A stretch of DNA of 64,000 bases from Calidifontibacter indicus. Lineage in GTDB: Bacteria > Actinomycetota > Actinomycetes > Actinomycetales > Dermatophilaceae. The position numbers and the translations under genes are program-made. The notes beneath the pieces were generated by a model. The model was given only the letters and a program-made list of their open reading frames with translations. It was not told the origin of the DNA and searched no databases. The stretch is from positions 620,001 to 684,000 of the forward strand of contig NZ_QTUA01000001.1 in assembly GCF_003386865.1 (NCBI RefSeq). The letters are read 5' to 3'. Each line of letters starts with the position of its first letter. The first letter of the stretch is position 1. Positions 11,143 through 19,870 of this stretch are shown here, one piece after another.

Positions 11143-12099
11143 TCAGTGCTCCTTGATCTCGACGTGCTCGGCGATGCGCTCGATCGTGTCGCGGTTGCCG
11201 GTGCCGAGGCCGCCCCGGGTGACGTTGAGCGCGCCGGCGGCAGCGCCCAGACGTGTCGCATCGACGAGGTCGGCGCCGCGGGCGATGCCGACAGCGATGC
11301 CGGCGGTCATGGAGTCGCCGGCCCCGCGATGCTCGTGCGTGCTGACCGGCGGTGTGATCAACTCGTGCACCCCCTCGGCGTCGACCACGAGTGCCGGCTT
11401 CTCGGCGCGGGAGACGACGACGGCGCCGACCCCGTCGTCGATCAGCTTGCGCGCGCCCGCGACCAGCTTCGGCATGCTCTCGCCGGCGGCCAGGTCGGCG
11501 TCGAGCAGCTCGTCATGGGCGATCTTGAGCACGTCCACCTCGGCCCGGATCGCAGCCAGCGCGGCGTCGCCGGACAGGTCGGCCACGACCCGTCCGCCCG
11601 ACGCCCGGATGTCGCGGATGAGCCGCTCGAAGAACTCTGCGGGTAGCACGTCGGCCGGCTCACAGCCGGTGATCACGGTGAGATCGGCGTCCATGCCCTC
11701 GACCAGCGCAACGCCGTAGAGGTCGTCGAACTCATGTCGGCTGAGCGGTGGGGGTGGCATGTGCGCGATCACGTGACGCTCGCCGGCGCGCAGGTCGTAG
11801 ATGTAGCCGCCGTTGCCCGCCGGGTAGGGCACCGGTCGGACGGTGAGATCGAGGTCGCGCAGCATCGTCACGACCAGCGGGCCGAGCTCGCCCCCGAACG
11901 GACCGATGACGGTCACCTCGGCGCCGAGCGAGCGCGCCATGCGCGCCATCCACAGGCCCTGGCCTCCCGGATGGATGTGCACGCCCGACTCGTCGTGCTC
12001 GCTACGGGTCGTCTCGGTGAGCGCGGCCGTGGCCTCGACCACCGCGAGCGGGGTGGGGGCGACGACGGCGATTCGGGGCATCTTCGGCATGTCTCCCAT
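11143..12099 (-). CDS. PfkB-family carbohydrate kinase (1-phosphofructokinase-like)
   Basis: Ribokinase-fold sugar kinase of about 318 aa. The N-terminal part has HPGGQGLWMARMARSLG (the usual GGKGxNxA substrate loop, here with GGQG). The C-terminal anion-hole/catalytic motif is HRGAGDSMTAGIAVG, where Asp is the base. The GGxG context and length fit the 1-phosphofructokinase/tagatose-6-phosphate kinase branch, but the sugar cannot be assigned. Starts at 12099, 12090 or 12081 are possible; GGGAG lies best for 12081. It is the first gene of the surE operon. Confidence 0.85.
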   Translation of the reverse strand: MGDMPKMPRIAVVAPTPLAVVEATAALTETTRSEHDESGVHIHPGGQGLWMARMARSLGAEVTVIGPFGGELGPLVVTMLRDLDLTVRPVPYPAGNGGYIYDLRAGERHVIAHMPPPPLSRHEFDDLYGVALVEGMDADLTVITGCEPADVLPAEFFERLIRDIRASGGRVVADLSGDAALAAIRAEVDVLKIAHDELLDADLAAGESMPKLVAGARKLIDDGVGAVVVSRAEKPALVVDAEGVHELITPPVSTHEHRGAGDSMTAGIAVGIARGADLVDATRLGAAAGALNVTRGGLGTGNRDTIERIAEHVEIKEH

Positions 12100-12185
12100 G
12101 GTTACCGAAATCGGACACCTGAAGGCGTCACCTGGATGGGTGGTTCGATGATCGGCGGTCGACACCTCGCGCCTACGCTGATCGC

Positions 12186-13193
12186 ATGACCATTCCGAGC
12201 AAGACCCGTGAGATCCACCTGGCTTCCCGACCCAACGGCGCACCGACGCCCGACAACTTCCGGCTCGTCGAGGTCGACCTGCCGCCGTTGCAGGACGGCG
12301 AGATCCTCGTGGCCAACACCGTCATGTCGGTCGACCCGTACATGCGCGGACGGATGAACGACGTGAAGTCGTACGTGCCGCCCTTCCAGGTCGACAAGCC
12401 GCTCGACGGTGGGGCCGTCGGCACGGTGATCGCCTCCAAGGCAGAAGGATTCGCCGAGGGCGACCGCGTGCTGCACGGGCTCGGCTGGCGTGAGCACGCC
12501 GTCCTGCCGGCCGACCGAGCCACGCGCATCGAAGGGTCCGACTTCTCCGACAGCGCCTACCTGGGCGTGCTCGGCATGCCCGGCCTCACCGCGTACGCCG
12601 GGTTGATGGCCGCCGCCGAGTTCAAGCCGGGCGACATCGTCTACGTGTCGGGCGCCGCGGGCGCGGTCGGTTCGCTGGTCGGCCAGATCGCGAAGCTGTC
12701 GGGCGCCTCGCGGGTGATCGGTTCGGCCGGTTCACCGGAGAAGGTCGCGCGCCTGCTCGAACTCGGTTTCGACGCCGCCTTCGACTACCACGACGGCCCG
12801 GTGCGCAATCTGTTGAAGCAGGCGGCGCCCGACGGCATCGACGTCTACTTCGACAATGTCGGCGGCGACCACCTCGAGGCCGCGATCTCCAGCCTCAACG
12901 TCGACGGCCGGGTCGCGATGTGCGGCGCGATCTCGCAGTACAACGCCACCGAGGCGACCCCGGCCCCGCGCAACCTGGCGCTCGCGATCGGCAAGCGCCT
13001 CACCCTGCGCGGGTTCATCGTGGGCAAGTACGCCTCGCTCAAGGACGAATTCGTCGCGACCGTCGGCCCCTGGCTGGCCGACGGTTCGATCAGTTGGGAC
13101 GAGACGACCCGCGCCGGTCTGGACAACGCCCCGCAGGCGTTCATCGACCTGCTCGAGGGCGCGAACACCGGAAAGATGGTCGTCACGCTCTGA
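12186..13193 (+). CDS. NADP-dependent MDR oxidoreductase (CurA/LTB4 12-hydroxydehydrogenase-like)
   Basis: Zinc-independent medium-chain reductase, 335 aa, reducing activated double bonds of enals or enones. Signatures: SVDPYMRGRM near the N-terminus, GMPGLTAYAGL, the nucleotide loop YVSGAAGAVGSLVGQIAKLSG, and FDNVGGDHLEAAI. These are diagnostic of the CurA/YfmJ/leukotriene-B4-dehydrogenase branch. The start ATG 12186 gives full length. It is a single gene, divergent from the PfkB operon. Confidence 0.92.
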   Translation: MTIPSKTREIHLASRPNGAPTPDNFRLVEVDLPPLQDGEILVANTVMSVDPYMRGRMNDVKSYVPPFQVDKPLDGGAVGTVIASKAEGFAEGDRVLHGLGWREHAVLPADRATRIEGSDFSDSAYLGVLGMPGLTAYAGLMAAAEFKPGDIVYVSGAAGAVGSLVGQIAKLSGASRVIGSAGSPEKVARLLELGFDAAFDYHDGPVRNLLKQAAPDGIDVYFDNVGGDHLEAAISSLNVDGRVAMCGAISQYNATEATPAPRNLALAIGKRLTLRGFIVGKYASLKDEFVATVGPWLADGSISWDETTRAGLDNAPQAFIDLLEGANTGKMVVTL

Positions 13194-13210
13194 CCGACGC
13201 CCTTGTCGCG

Positions 13211-13264
13211 GGCTCCAGTGAAAGATCGGTGTTGCTCTGACAGCACCGATCTTTCACTGGAGCC
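13211..13264. terminator. Perfect 21-base inverted repeat
   Basis: The arms GGCTCCAGTGAAAGATCGGT(G) and its complement are perfect over 21 bases, with a 12-base loop. It lies 18 bases after the MDR reductase stop. The stop codon of the broken permease (13254-13256) falls inside the right arm, so the element serves both converging ends. Confidence 0.7.
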
Positions 13265-13701
13265 GGCCGCCGGGTTGGTCGCCGGAGTCGGTCAGCGCGG
13301 GTCGTCCATCCTGGACGCGCGCGTGGGCGATGATCGTCCAGACGAACATGGAGCAGATCGACGAGACGGTCGTGATCATCTCGAAGGCGGTGCCGATACT
13401 GCTGCCCGCGGGTCCAGCCGGTGAAGTAGGCCGCCCAGGGCCCGAGGATGTCGCCGGCGAAGTCGGCGAAGCTCTTGTACTCCAGATTCGACAGCAGCAG
13501 CTCGCCCATCGCGCGGAGCACGAAGTAGAGCATCGCGCCGATGATCATGTAGACGAAGATGACCGACGGGCCGGCCTTGCTGATGGTGTTGCCCGAACCC
13601 ATGAAAAGCCCGGTGCCGATGGTGCCGCCGATGGCGATCAGCTGGATGTGACGGTTGGACAGCCCGCGTTCGAGATGGTTCTCGGACTCGGTCGTCGACA
13701 T
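13254..13701 (-). pseudogene. Amino-acid permease (CycA-like) with large internal deletion
   Basis: The first roughly 95 codons are an intact APC-family N-terminus (HIQLIAIGGTIGTGLFMGSG, LRAMGELLLSNLEYKSFADF). After AAYFTGWT the sequence jumps, with a frame change, to GTAFEMITTVSSICSMFVWT, which belongs near TM10 of CycA/GabP-type permeases, and it ends after 25 more codons. About 270 codons of the core are missing. The N-terminal start at 13701 retains AAGGGG upstream. It is clearly non-functional as a 12-TM carrier. Confidence 0.8.
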
Positions 13702-13837
13702 GGATGAAACCCCTTCGTGAGCCGGTCTTTCCGCCGGCGCGCACACCGCGGGACGAACTTCGGCAGGCTATCCATCGGCGCGGTGTGGGCCCGACCGCAC
13801 CCCGTACCGCCGGGTTCGGTTCCCAGGCTTTCCCCAG

Positions 13838-14560
13838 CTGTCGGCGCTGGTGAGCGGCAACACCTACCGCAACCCGACGCTGCTCGCGAAGGTCGTCACT
13901 GCCTTGGACGTCGTGAGCCACGGACGTGCCCAGCTCGGCATCGGTGCCGGCTGGTTCGAGCTCGAACACGACTGTCTCGGTTACGAATTCGGCACCTTCA
14001 CCGACCGCTTCGAGCGGTTGGAGGAGTCGCTGAACATTGTGCTTCCGATGCTGCGCGGCGAGAAGCCGTCACTCGAGGGCAAGTGGTACCGCGTGCACGA
14101 GGCGGTCAACAGCCCGGCGCCGCTGAGCCGCATCCCGGTGATGATCGGCGGCGGTGGCGAGAAGAAGACGCTGCGGATGGTGGCGCAGTATGCCGACGAG
14201 TCGAACATCATCTGCGCGCCCGACGAGGTGGCCCGCAAACTCAAGGCGCTCGACGACCACTGCGCAGCGCTCGGCCGCGACCGCAGCGAGATCACCGTCA
14301 GCTACCAGACCAGCTGCGTGATCGCGCCGACCAAGGAGCAAGCCGAACAGGAACTCGAGGACGCGATCGCCCGCACCCCCGAGCTGGGCGGACGGCGTGG
14401 CGGCGTGATCGTCGGCGGACCGCAGGAGGTCGCCGGCACCTACCGCAAGCTGCTCGACCTCGGCGTCGACGGGTTCACCGCCAACATGCCCGCCAACGGC
14501 CACATCCCCGGACGCGTCAGCCTCCTGGGTGAGACGCTGGCGCCGCTGATCGCGGCTTGA
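13838..14560 (+). pseudogene. LLM-class F420-dependent oxidoreductase lacking its N-terminus
   Basis: The frame enters at LSALVSGNTYRNPTLLAK, which in intact homologues is about residue 75-90, and continues through TALDVVSHGRAQLGIGAGWFE, IPVMIGGGGEKKTLRMVAQYAD and a normal C-terminus (about 240 codons). GTG 13850 is in frame but internal to the conserved region, and the first strand/helix pairs of the TIM barrel are absent. The broken permease lies just upstream in the opposite direction, so one deletion may have damaged both (inference). Confidence 0.7.
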
Positions 14561-14580
14561 TTACCTCCCGCGCACAGTGA

Positions 14581-14621
14581 CGGACGGGGGCGAGCCCGGA
14601 TACCCGGGCCCGCCCCGTCCG
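14581..14621. terminator. GC-rich hairpin between converging genes
   Basis: CGGACGGGG...GCCCGG pairs with CCGGGC...CCCCGTCCG around a short ATA loop. It lies between the LLM remnant stop (14560) and the lipoate ligase stop (14640), positioned to terminate both. Confidence 0.65.
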
Positions 14622-14639
14622 CATGTCGTCAGCCCGGTG

Positions 14640-15704
14640 TCACGGCACGCGGTGCGTCCACTCCGGTGTGGAGAACTTCTCGTCGACGAGCTTCTGCGCC
14701 GCGTCCAGCTCGGCCGGGGAGTACTCGGATCGCGTTGTCGCGTAGCGCTTCTCGAAGGTGGCGAGGAACGAGTCGAGGATCGCCTCGCGGGTCATGCCGG
14801 TCTGCGACCGCATCGGGTCGACCCGCTTGTTCGCCGAGCGGTGGCCCTTGTCGCTCATCTTCTCGCGGCCGATGCGGAGCACCTCGAGCATCTTGTCGGC
14901 GTCGATGTCGTAGCTCATCGTCACGTGGTGCAGCACCGCACCGGTGCCGCCGTCGACCGGCGCGAACCGCTTCTGCGCGGCGCCGCCGATCTTGCCCTGG
15001 TCGCTGGCGATGTCGTTCAACGGCACGAAGTGGGCGTTGACACCTACCTCCGCCAGCGCCTCGATCACCCAGTCGTCCAGGAAGGAGTACGACCGCTCGA
15101 AGCTCAGGCCCTCGACCAACGAGGTCGGCACGACGAGCGAGTAGGTGATGCAGTTGCCCGGCTCCATGAACATCGCGCCGCCGCCCGACACTCGCCGCAC
15201 CACGCCGATGCCGTGCTTGGCCGCGCCGTCCGGATCGATCTCGTTCTTCACCGACTGGAACGACCCGATGACGACCAACGGGGAGTCCCAGTCCCAGAAG
15301 CGCAGGGTCGGCGGCCGCTCGCCGCGCGACACCTCGCGTCCGATGACCTCGTCGAGCGCGACGTGCATCGCCGGGTGCATCGTGCGGGCCGGGATGACGT
15401 CGAAGGTGTGGTCGTGCCAGCCGGTCGCCTTGCCGAGTGCGCGACGGACGGCGATGCCGACGGCCTCGGGGGAGAACCCGATGAACGAGGTGTCCTTGCC
15501 GACGGCTCCGCTGATCGCCGAACTCAGTTGATCGACACCGGCATCGGTGGGCATCCCGTTGAGCGCCGCGTCGATGTCGAACAGCGCCTCCTCGGGTTCG
15601 AGGAAGAAGTCACCCGAGATGTGCACCTGGGCCAACCGGCCGTCCTGCACCTGGAGATCGACGGCGACCAACTTGCCGCCCGGCACCTTGTATTCACCAC
15701 GCAT
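14640..15704 (-). CDS. Lipoate-protein ligase family protein
   Basis: Attaches lipoate (or octanoate) to lysines of 2-oxoacid dehydrogenase or glycine-cleavage subunits, 354 aa. Residues 1 to about 90 (MRGEYKVPGGKLVAVDLQV, ISGDFFLEPEEAL) resemble the accessory domain that is C-terminal in E. coli LplA. It is followed by the BPL/LplA catalytic fold with VVIGSFQSVKNEI, VVRRVSGGGAMFMEPGN (the RRxSGGGAVxHD-like loop) and the substrate-lysine segment SDQGKIGGAAQKRF. The start at 15704 was chosen at the conserved MRGEYKVPGGK. It is divergent from a flavin disulfide reductase, a plausible functional neighbour. Confidence 0.88.
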   Translation of the reverse strand: MRGEYKVPGGKLVAVDLQVQDGRLAQVHISGDFFLEPEEALFDIDAALNGMPTDAGVDQLSSAISGAVGKDTSFIGFSPEAVGIAVRRALGKATGWHDHTFDVIPARTMHPAMHVALDEVIGREVSRGERPPTLRFWDWDSPLVVIGSFQSVKNEIDPDGAAKHGIGVVRRVSGGGAMFMEPGNCITYSLVVPTSLVEGLSFERSYSFLDDWVIEALAEVGVNAHFVPLNDIASDQGKIGGAAQKRFAPVDGGTGAVLHHVTMSYDIDADKMLEVLRIGREKMSDKGHRSANKRVDPMRSQTGMTREAILDSFLATFEKRYATTRSEYSPAELDAAQKLVDEKFSTPEWTHRVP

Positions 15705-15768
15705 GTCGGGTGCAACGCGCGCACCGCTCGGCCTATGCCGCCCCTGCGATTGGCCGTAGCGTCGAGAC

Positions 15769-17130
15769 ATGACTGACGAATACGACTTCATCGTGATCGG
15801 CGCCGGCCCCGTCGGCGAGAACGTCGCGCAGTACGCCACCGAGCACTCCGGCCTCACCGCGGTGCTCGTCGAGAGCGAACTGCTCGGCGGGGAGTGCTCC
15901 TACTACGCGTGCATGCCGAGCAAGGCGCTGCTGCGACCCATCGAGATCGCCTCCGACACAAAGCATCTGGACGGCGTGACCGACGCCGGCGTCGACCTCG
16001 ACGGCCTGTTGAAGCGGCGCGACTACTGGGTGTCGAACTACGACGACTCCGGCCAGGTGAAGTGGGCCGAGGGCGCCGGGCTCGCGGTCGTCCGCGGATC
16101 AGGACGCCTGACCGGTGAGCGGACGGTGCGGGTCGGCGACCGCACGCTGAGCGCCCGGCGTGCGGTGGTGGTGGCCACCGGCAGCACGCCGGTCGTGCCG
16201 CCGGAGTATGCGGACGTCGCCGCCTGGGGATCGCGAGATGCGACCGGGGTGCAGGAGGTGCCCGAGCGCCTCGTGATCGTCGGCGGCGGGGTCGTCGCCT
16301 GCGAGGCCGCCACCTGGATGGCCGCGCTCGGCAGCCGCGTCACGATGCTCGTGCGCGGCGACCGTCTGCTCGCGAACCAGGAGTCGTTCGCGTCCGAGGT
16401 CGTGCTGGCGGCGCTGCAGGACGCCGGTGTCGACGTGCGCCTCGGGGCGAAGGTCACCGGCTGCGCGCGGTCCGACGCCCGCGACACCGGACTCGGACGG
16501 GTGCACGGCGGCGTGGTCACGGTGACGCTCGGTGACGACACCGTCGAGGCCGACGAGATCCTGCTCGCTGTCGGCCGCCGACCGCGACTGGCCGAGCTCG
16601 GCCTCGACGAACGCGGGCTCGGCACCGACCCCGCCAAGTGGCCCGACTGGCTGGTGGCGGTCGGTGACGCGAGCGGCGAGGCGCCGTTGACCCACTGGGG
16701 CAAGTACCGCGCACGGGTGATCGGCGAGCGGCTCGCCGGCGGGCCGGCGAAGGAGCCCGACGACGTGCCGGTGCCGCAGGTCGTCTTCACCGATCCGCAA
16801 GTGGCACAGGTGGGTCCGCTCACCTCGGCGCTGCCCGACGCCGAGGTCGTGCGCGTGCCGTTCAACGCCGCCGGCGGCTCGGCGCTGCTGCGCGACGACG
16901 TCACCGGCTGGGCCCAACTCGCCGTCGATCGCAGCACCCGCACCGTGCAGGCGGCCACCTTCGTCGGTCCGCAGGCCGGCGAGCTGCTGCACGCCGCCAC
17001 CATCGCGATCGTCGGACGCGTGCCCGTCGCCACGCTGCGGCACGCCGTGCCCAGCTATCCGACCGCGTCCGAGCTGTGGCTGCGGTTGCTCGAGGAACTG
17101 CCGCGGGAGATGCGCGAACTCGCCGGTTGA
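15769..17130 (+). CDS. Dihydrolipoamide dehydrogenase-like flavoprotein disulfide reductase
   Basis: 453 aa. FAD-binding IVIGAGPVGENVAQYA, the redox-active disulfide in GGECSYYACMPSKALL (Cys-x4-Cys), NAD-binding IVGGGVVACEAATWMA, a second FAD motif VAVGDASGEAPLTHWGKY, and the dimerisation-domain histidine region HAVPSYPTASELW in place of the usual HxHPTxSE. The ECSYYAC variant marks a mercuric-reductase/lpd-like subfamily, so the true substrate is uncertain. It is divergent from the lipoate ligase, sharing a 64-base promoter interval. Confidence 0.88.
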   Translation: MTDEYDFIVIGAGPVGENVAQYATEHSGLTAVLVESELLGGECSYYACMPSKALLRPIEIASDTKHLDGVTDAGVDLDGLLKRRDYWVSNYDDSGQVKWAEGAGLAVVRGSGRLTGERTVRVGDRTLSARRAVVVATGSTPVVPPEYADVAAWGSRDATGVQEVPERLVIVGGGVVACEAATWMAALGSRVTMLVRGDRLLANQESFASEVVLAALQDAGVDVRLGAKVTGCARSDARDTGLGRVHGGVVTVTLGDDTVEADEILLAVGRRPRLAELGLDERGLGTDPAKWPDWLVAVGDASGEAPLTHWGKYRARVIGERLAGGPAKEPDDVPVPQVVFTDPQVAQVGPLTSALPDAEVVRVPFNAAGGSALLRDDVTGWAQLAVDRSTRTVQAATFVGPQAGELLHAATIAIVGRVPVATLRHAVPSYPTASELWLRLLEELPREMRELAG

Positions 17131-17205
17131 AACCGCCCCGCAGCGTGTGCCGGCAACCGCAGCGTGTGCGGGGATGGCGTCGGGAATGAAGCCGAGTGGA
17201 AATTA

Positions 17206-17240
17206 GTTGACACGTCCACTACATTGGTTGACAGATCAAC
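17206..17240 (+). promoter_or_regulatory. Tandem 14-base operator-like direct repeat upstream of the CE1758 gene
   Basis: GTTGACACGTCCAC (17206-17219) and GTTGACAGATCAAC (17227-17240) share GTTGACAnnTCnAC. They are exactly 21 bases apart, about two helical turns, and the second copy is itself palindromic (GTTGA...TCAAC). The last base is 19 bases before the ATG. Each copy contains TTGACA, so promoter and operator may overlap. Confidence 0.5.
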
Positions 17241-17259
17241 GAACGAGGGAGCGAGAGAC

Positions 17260-18378
17260 ATGCAGTTCGGAATCTTCACCGTCGGCGACGTGACCACCGA
17301 CCCGGTGACCGGCCGCACCCCGACCGAGCACGAGCGCATCAAGGCGACGGTCGCGATCGCGAAGAAGGCCGAAGAGGTCGGACTCGACGTGTTCGCCACG
17401 GGCGAGCACCACAACCCGCCGTTCATCGCCCCGGCGAACCCGACCGTCCTGCTCGCGAACATCGCCGCGCAGACCGAGCGCATCGTGCTCACCACGTCGA
17501 CGACGCTGATCACCACCAACGACCCGGTGCGCCTCGCCGAGGACTACGCCTACCTGCAGCACCTCTGCGACGGCCGCATGGACCTCATGCTCGGCCGCGG
17601 CAACACCGGCCCGGTGTACCCGTGGTTCGGCCGCGACATCCGCGACGGCATCGAGCTCGCGGTCGAGAACTACGCCCTGCTGCACAAGCTGTGGCGCGAG
17701 GAGCAGGTCAACTGGCAGGGCAAGCACCGCACCCCGTTGCAGGGCTTCACCTCCACCCCGCGTCCGCTCGACGGCATCGCACCGTTCGTGTGGCACGGCT
17801 CGATCCGCAGCCCCGAGATCGCCGAGCAGGCCGCCTACTACGGCGACGGATTCGCCAACCACATCTTCTGGCCGAAGGAGCACACCCAGCAGATGGTGCA
17901 GCTCTATCGCCGCCGGTTCGAGCACTACGGACACGGCACCGCGGCCCAGGCCATCGTCGGCCTCGGCGGCCAGGTGTTCATGCGCAAGAACAGCCAGGAC
18001 GCCAAGCGCGAGTTCACGCCGTACTTCGACCACGCGCCGGTCTACGGCGGCGGCCCGTCGCTGGAGACCATGACCCGCGAGACCCCGCTGACCGTGGGTT
18101 CGCCGCAGGAGGTCATCGAGCGCACGCTGAGCTTCCGCGAGTACGTCGGCGACTACCAGCGTCAGCTGTTCCTCATCGACCACGCCGGCCTGCCGTTGAA
18201 GACCGTGCTCGAGCAGCTCGACATCCTCGGCGAGGAGGTCGTGCCGGTGCTGCGCAAGGAGTTCGCCGCGATGCGTCCCGCCGACGTGCCGGACGCTCCG
18301 ACGCACGCCTCGCTGTTGGCTGCGGCCCACGCGGAGCGGAATGCTTCGGAGCCCACCATTGTTCCATCGAGAGACTAA
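17260..18378 (+). CDS. CE1758-family FMN-dependent luciferase-like monooxygenase
   Basis: A 372-residue TIM-barrel flavin monooxygenase beginning MQFGIFTVGDVTTDP, with VGLDVFATGEHHNPPF, TSTTLITTNDPVRLAEDYA, MLGRGNTGPVYPWFG and ITPYF-type segments usual in the group named after C. efficiens CE1758. It uses reduced FMN, probably supplied by the next gene, whose ATG is 17 bases downstream. The substrate is unknown; members are often linked to oxidative or redox stress. ATG 17260 was chosen over the longer frame that would include the operator repeats. Confidence 0.88.
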   Translation: MQFGIFTVGDVTTDPVTGRTPTEHERIKATVAIAKKAEEVGLDVFATGEHHNPPFIAPANPTVLLANIAAQTERIVLTTSTTLITTNDPVRLAEDYAYLQHLCDGRMDLMLGRGNTGPVYPWFGRDIRDGIELAVENYALLHKLWREEQVNWQGKHRTPLQGFTSTPRPLDGIAPFVWHGSIRSPEIAEQAAYYGDGFANHIFWPKEHTQQMVQLYRRRFEHYGHGTAAQAIVGLGGQVFMRKNSQDAKREFTPYFDHAPVYGGGPSLETMTRETPLTVGSPQEVIERTLSFREYVGDYQRQLFLIDHAGLPLKTVLEQLDILGEEVVPVLRKEFAAMRPADVPDAPTHASLLAAAHAERNASEPTIVPSRD

Positions 18379-18395
18379 CTAACTGGAGGACAGAG

Positions 18396-19010
18396 ATGAC
18401 CGAGCTCGTCGTCATCAGTGCCGGGCTGCGCTCGCCCTCGTCGACGCGGTTGCTGGCCGACCAGTTGGCGCAGGCCGCTCGCACCCAGCTGCTGGGGGCC
18501 GACGTCAGCGAGGTCGAGGTGCATCACATCGAGGTGCGTGAACACGCCCACGCGATCGCCGACGCATTGCTCACCGGTTTCCCGACCGGCGCGCTGGCCG
18601 ACGACCTACGCGCGGTGACCGAGGCCGATGCCCTGGTCGTCGTGACCCCGACCTTCCAGGCGTCCTTCTCGGGCCTGTTCAAGTCGTTCCTCGACCTGGT
18701 CGAGGAGGGCACGCTGCGCGGCACCCCGGTGCTGCTCGGCGCGACCGGCGGATCCGAGCGGCACTCGCTGGTCATCGACCACGCGCTGCGCCCGCTGTTC
18801 GCCTACATGGGTGCATTCGCGCTGCCGACCGGTGTCTACGCCGCCACCTCCGACTTCGGCGGTGAGGGCGCAGCCGCCCTGGAGCGCCGCATCGAGCGTG
18901 CCGCCGGCGAACTGCGAACCGTGCTGGCGGGCAACAGCATCCGCAAGCCGAAGGTCGACGAGTTCGCAGATTTCACCCCGTTCGATCAGCTCCTGGGTTC
19001 CATCGGCTGA
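18396..19010 (+). CDS. CE1759-family NAD(P)H-dependent FMN reductase
   Basis: A 204-residue flavodoxin-fold reductase: an N-terminal VVISAGLRSPSSTRLLADQL phosphate-binding loop, LVVVTPTFQASFSGLFKSF for FMN stacking, and LLGATGGSERHSL. It regenerates FMNH2 for the monooxygenase just upstream; the pair is conserved as CE1758/CE1759 in actinobacteria. A strong ribosome site (CTGGAGGA) lies 8 bases before ATG 18396. Confidence 0.9.
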   Translation: MTELVVISAGLRSPSSTRLLADQLAQAARTQLLGADVSEVEVHHIEVREHAHAIADALLTGFPTGALADDLRAVTEADALVVVTPTFQASFSGLFKSFLDLVEEGTLRGTPVLLGATGGSERHSLVIDHALRPLFAYMGAFALPTGVYAATSDFGGEGAAALERRIERAAGELRTVLAGNSIRKPKVDEFADFTPFDQLLGSIG

Positions 19011-19040
19011 GCCACAATCGAAAGACCGAAGGAGGTCGAC

Positions 19041-19367
19041 ATGGTCGATGAGTTCGAGAGGTTCCAGTACGCACAGCGGTTGTTCGAGCAGCGCAGGTTC
19101 GCGCCGGCAGCCAAGGAACTCGAAGCGATCCTGGCGTCCGACGAAGGTAAGGGGCGCGCCGACGTACGCGAGTTGCACCTGCGCTCGCTCTACCACTCGG
19201 CCCAGCTGACCAAGGCCGAGGCGGTCGCTCGCGCGATCATTGCCGAGGACCCCGCCGATGCTTACGCCGTGGTCGTGCTCGGTCGCACCCTCTACCGCCA
19301 GCGGCGGTACGAGGAGGCCGAGGGCTATCTGCGACGCGCCGAGGCGTTCGGGATCTCGACGGTCTGA
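19041..19367 (+). CDS. Small tetratricopeptide-repeat protein
   Basis: A 108-residue soluble protein made of about three TPR helix pairs. YAQRLFEQRRFAPAAKELEAIL, LYHSAQLTKAEAVARAII and VVVLGRTLYRQRRYEEAEG carry the small-hydrophobic TPR spacing. It probably mediates protein contacts; the partner is unknown. It lies 30 bases after the FMN reductase with its own AAGGAGG ribosome site, so it may be in the same transcript. Such stand-alone TPR proteins are common in Micrococcales. Confidence 0.82.
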   Translation: MVDEFERFQYAQRLFEQRRFAPAAKELEAILASDEGKGRADVRELHLRSLYHSAQLTKAEAVARAIIAEDPADAYAVVVLGRTLYRQRRYEEAEGYLRRAEAFGISTV

Positions 19368-19426
19368 CCGTCGAGGCGCGGCGTCCCGGGGCATCTCCGC
19401 CCCGCAGCACCTCGCCCCGCACCGTC

Positions 19427-19519
19427 CGCAAACACTGCACCTCCCCTCGCAGGTGCTGCACCACGAAACAGGCACTGCTGCTGCAGCAGCAGTGCCAGTT
19501 TGCATGTGCAGTGTTTGCG
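19427..19519. repeat. Nested palindromic element
   Basis: Outer arms CGCAAACACTGCAC (19427-19440) and its exact complement (19506-19519) enclose a perfect 26-base palindrome (19471-19496, built of CTG/CAG). A direct copy of CTCCCCTCGC also occurs on the left and, inverted, on the right. It lies between the TPR gene and the pirin remnant, in the position where the pirin N-terminus should be. Confidence 0.6.
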
Positions 19520-19538
19520 AGGGGAGCGGTGGTCGCTC

Positions 19539-19806
19539 GTCGGGGCGTGGTGCTTCCTCGACCACTACGGCCCGCTGCTCGGCGCGCAACTTGACCTAGC
19601 GCCCGACGCGCAGGTCATCCTCGAGCTCGATTCCAAGGTCGAGCACGGGGGCTGCTCGATGCCGGCGCCGTGAGCGTCGGCGACACCGATTGGAGTTCGG
19701 CGACCTGTTCTGCCAGGACGACGGGCCGACCTCGATGCGGCTGCACGCGGGTGCCGACGGCGCCCGGCTGCGTCCGCGCAATCGACGTGGCAAATCCGTA
19801 GCCTGA
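19539..19806 (+). pseudogene. Degraded pirin-family gene
   Basis: The plus strand reads VGAWCFLDHYGPLLGAQLDL, in which GAWCFxDHYGP is the hallmark of pirin N-termini. A frame change at about 19650 leads to EHG-LLDAGAVSVGDTD, matching the later pirin segment. The cupin core between them and the N-terminal 20 or so residues are missing. A further frame reaches TGA 19804 (FGDLFCQDDGPTSMRLHAG...), which I cannot place. This accounts for the roughly 500 bases without a functional gene before the acetyltransferase. Confidence 0.55.
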
Positions 19807-19870
19807 CCCACCTACCCGCCGGTCACATCTAGCGTTGGGTGTAGGTACCCGACGCAGAAGGAGTGTCCCC

